Origin: Spirochaetes bacterium RBG_16_67_19
GTDB taxonomy: Bacteria; Spirochaetota; Spirochaetia; SZUA-6; DRHE01
DNA: 8,033 nucleotides
Assembly (NCBI GenBank): GCA_001829505.1
Contig: MIBK01000238.1
Span: 1 to 8,033 of the forward strand
Direction: 5' to 3'
Shown: positions 6,678 through 8,033 of the stretch, one piece after another
Layout: the number at the start of each line of letters is the position of its first letter
Position numbering within the stretch: the first letter of the stretch is position 1
Position numbers and translations under genes: made by a program
The notes under the pieces: generated by a model
The model's input: the letters and a program-made list of their open reading frames with translations, nothing else
What the model was told of the DNA's origin: nothing
The model's database searches: none

Positions 6678-8033
6678 ATGGACGAGCAGGTCGAGATCAT
6701 CGGCGAGATCAACGAGATCCTGCGCAAGAACCGCCTGGCCATCGGCCCGGAAACCTTCAAGTTCACCCCGCGCCGGCGGGGGGCCACCCTGCCCATCGCC
6801 GTCAACGCCGGGGCCCTGGCCCTGACCCTGGCGGCCGCCCTGGGCATCGCCGCCCTCTTCAACGCCGGGGAGCGCAGCCTGGTCAGCCGCTCCACGGTGC
6901 TGGTCACCGCCGAGACCAGGCTGATCCAGGCCCTGAAGAAGGATTCCGAGGAGCAGCTGGGGCGCAAGGACCAGGAAATCGCCAAGATCCAGGGCGACCT
7001 GCAATCCCTGGCCCGGGACAGGGACCGCTTGAAGCTGGAAAGCCAGGCCCAGTTCCAGCGGCGCGAGACGGAGCTGCAGGAGGCCCTGGCCAGGGAGCTG
7101 GCCGCCGAGCGGCAGAAACTGGAGCGCGAAGGATTGCGGGGGGAGGCCGTGGACCGCCAGCTCGCGGAGCTGGAGGGCCGCCTGGCCGAAGAGAACCGCG
7201 ACCAGCTTGCCGCCTTCCGCCGCCAGACCGAAGCGGAGCTGGCGACCAAGGACGCCTCCCTGGCGGCCTTGAGCCGGCAGTACGGGGAAAGCCTGGCTGC
7301 CTTCCGGCAGGAGCGCCTGCAGCTGGAGGGCCAGGCCCGCCAGAGGGAACAGGAGCTCACCGCCCGGATGCAGGCGGACGCCGCCGCGGCGCAGGGCGAG
7401 TCCAGCCGGCTGGCAGGACAGCTCGCGGCCCTCACGACCCAGCGCGAGCAGGAAGGGCTGGCCTCCGAACAGCTGCTGGCCGCCTACACCAAGACCTTCG
7501 ACTCCTGGAAGGCGTCCCGCTTCGACGAGGCGCAGAGGAACCTGGGGGCGGTGCGGGAGCTGCTCTCCAGGGAGGCCTTCATCAGCCTCCCGGCGATCCG
7601 CAGCCGCCTGTCGGTGGAGCGCTCCCTGGTGGAGGCCCTGTCCGCCCTGTTCGAGGCGGCCTCCGCTCCCGCTGCTCCGACCCGCGCCGAGCTGGCCGAA
7701 GCCGAATCACGCCTCGCCGCCATGAGCCGCACCCTGGCCGAATCCGAGCGGGACCGCCGCAGGCTGCAGGAGGAGGCGGGCGGCGCGCGGCAGGAGCTGG
7801 CCCGGCTGCAATCCGGCGCTCGCCTACGGGCCGCCCAGGAGGCGCAGGTGGCGGCGCTGCAGGAACGGATAGCCGCCGGGGCGGCCACCGCCGAAGCCTC
7901 CCAGGCCCAGGTGCTGGCCTTGCTGGAAACCAAGCTGCGCGTGCGGCAGGCCCTGGCCGCCGAGCCCCTGGCCAGCCGTTACCCGGGGCTGTACAAGGAG
8001 CTGGAGGGATATCTGGACGCCTACGGGCAGGAG
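6678..8033 (+). CDS. Unrecognised single-pass membrane protein with long interrupted coiled coil (3' end missing)
   Basis: I do not recognise the family. 452 codons are open to the window edge. A short N-terminal segment with basic residues near 32-34 precedes one hydrophobic helix (about 38-61). By the positive-inside rule the N-terminus is cytoplasmic and the rest lies outside the membrane. Residues about 80-265 are Glu/Gln/Arg/Leu/Ala-rich and strongly coiled-coil-like. About 266-327 is a non-coil, helical module (around FDSWKASRFDEAQRNL). A second coil covers about 335-415, followed by a Tyr-containing segment near 435-450. No enzymatic motif is visible, so a structural, tethering or scaffold role is plausible but unproven. 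ATG 6678 is preferred because codon use changes there and in-frame ATGs at 6573 and 6579 sit at or just beside the predicted -10 and transcription start. However, its Shine-Dalgarno is weak (GGATGGG at 6659-6665), and the frame stays open upstream, so the start is uncertain. Confidence 0.85.
   Translation, partial: MDEQVEIIGEINEILRKNRLAIGPETFKFTPRRRGATLPIAVNAGALALTLAAALGIAALFNAGERSLVSRSTVLVTAETRLIQALKKDSEEQLGRKDQEIAKIQGDLQSLARDRDRLKLESQAQFQRRETELQEALARELAAERQKLEREGLRGEAVDRQLAELEGRLAEENRDQLAAFRRQTEAELATKDASLAALSRQYGESLAAFRQERLQLEGQARQREQELTARMQADAAAAQGESSRLAGQLAALTTQREQEGLASEQLLAAYTKTFDSWKASRFDEAQRNLGAVRELLSREAFISLPAIRSRLSVERSLVEALSALFEAASAPAAPTRAELAEAESRLAAMSRTLAESERDRRRLQEEAGGARQELARLQSGARLRAAQEAQVAALQERIAAGAATAEASQAQVLALLETKLRVRQALAAEPLASRYPGLYKELEGYLDAYGQE

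Noticed and set aside
6590..7435. A 281-codon minus-strand frame rich in Ser, Arg and Ala opposite the coiled-coil gene
   Set aside because: Its Ser/Arg-rich composition is typical of the antisense of a Leu/Glu/Ala-rich coiled coil. The plus strand has a clear membrane helix and heptad-like pattern.

Overview
The window is a GC-rich bacterial segment, coding almost end to end. It holds five tightly packed genes on the minus strand and one divergent gene on the plus strand, separated by the only real intergenic gap (6495-6677). The outermost gene on each side runs off the window. The membrane-anchored class III cyclase and the overall gene style recall a high-GC member of the Spirochaetota (Treponema/Spirochaeta relatives). 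No rRNA or other marker gene is present, so this placement is a moderate-confidence inference.

The minus-strand operon reads from right to left. It starts with a membrane-bound adenylate/guanylate cyclase (6494-4821), followed by a long, three-domain phosphate acetyltransferase (4819-2720), a small cytoplasmic thioredoxin (2716-2387) and a membrane-anchored M15/VanY-type D-Ala-D-Ala carboxypeptidase homologue (2380-1355). The last gene (1358 to beyond 1) encodes a protein I do not recognise. Junctions are 1 nt, 3 nt, 6 nt and a 4-nt ATGA overlap, so a single transcript with translational coupling is very likely. The first gene's Shine-Dalgarno lies in the 3' arm of a perfect CCCCC-GCAA-GGGGG hairpin, which suggests control of translation at the head of the operon.

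The plus-strand gene (about 6678 to beyond 8033) encodes a protein with one transmembrane helix and a long, interrupted coiled coil, predicted to lie outside the cytoplasmic membrane. A good sigma-70-like promoter (TTGTCG, 17 bp, TATCAT) sits upstream of it at 6543-6571 and implies a leader of about 100 nt.

Functionally, the operon joins signalling (cyclic nucleotide synthesis after an extracytoplasmic sensor), the acetyl-CoA/acetyl-phosphate node, thiol redox and cell-wall peptide trimming. No direct mechanistic link between them can be read from the sequence. The points most worth a second look are the carboxypeptidase, whose usual C-terminal zinc-ligand His is replaced by Glu, the hairpin masking the first ribosome binding site, and the two unrecognised flanking proteins. 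I saw no mobile element, CRISPR array, tRNA, rRNA or terminator.
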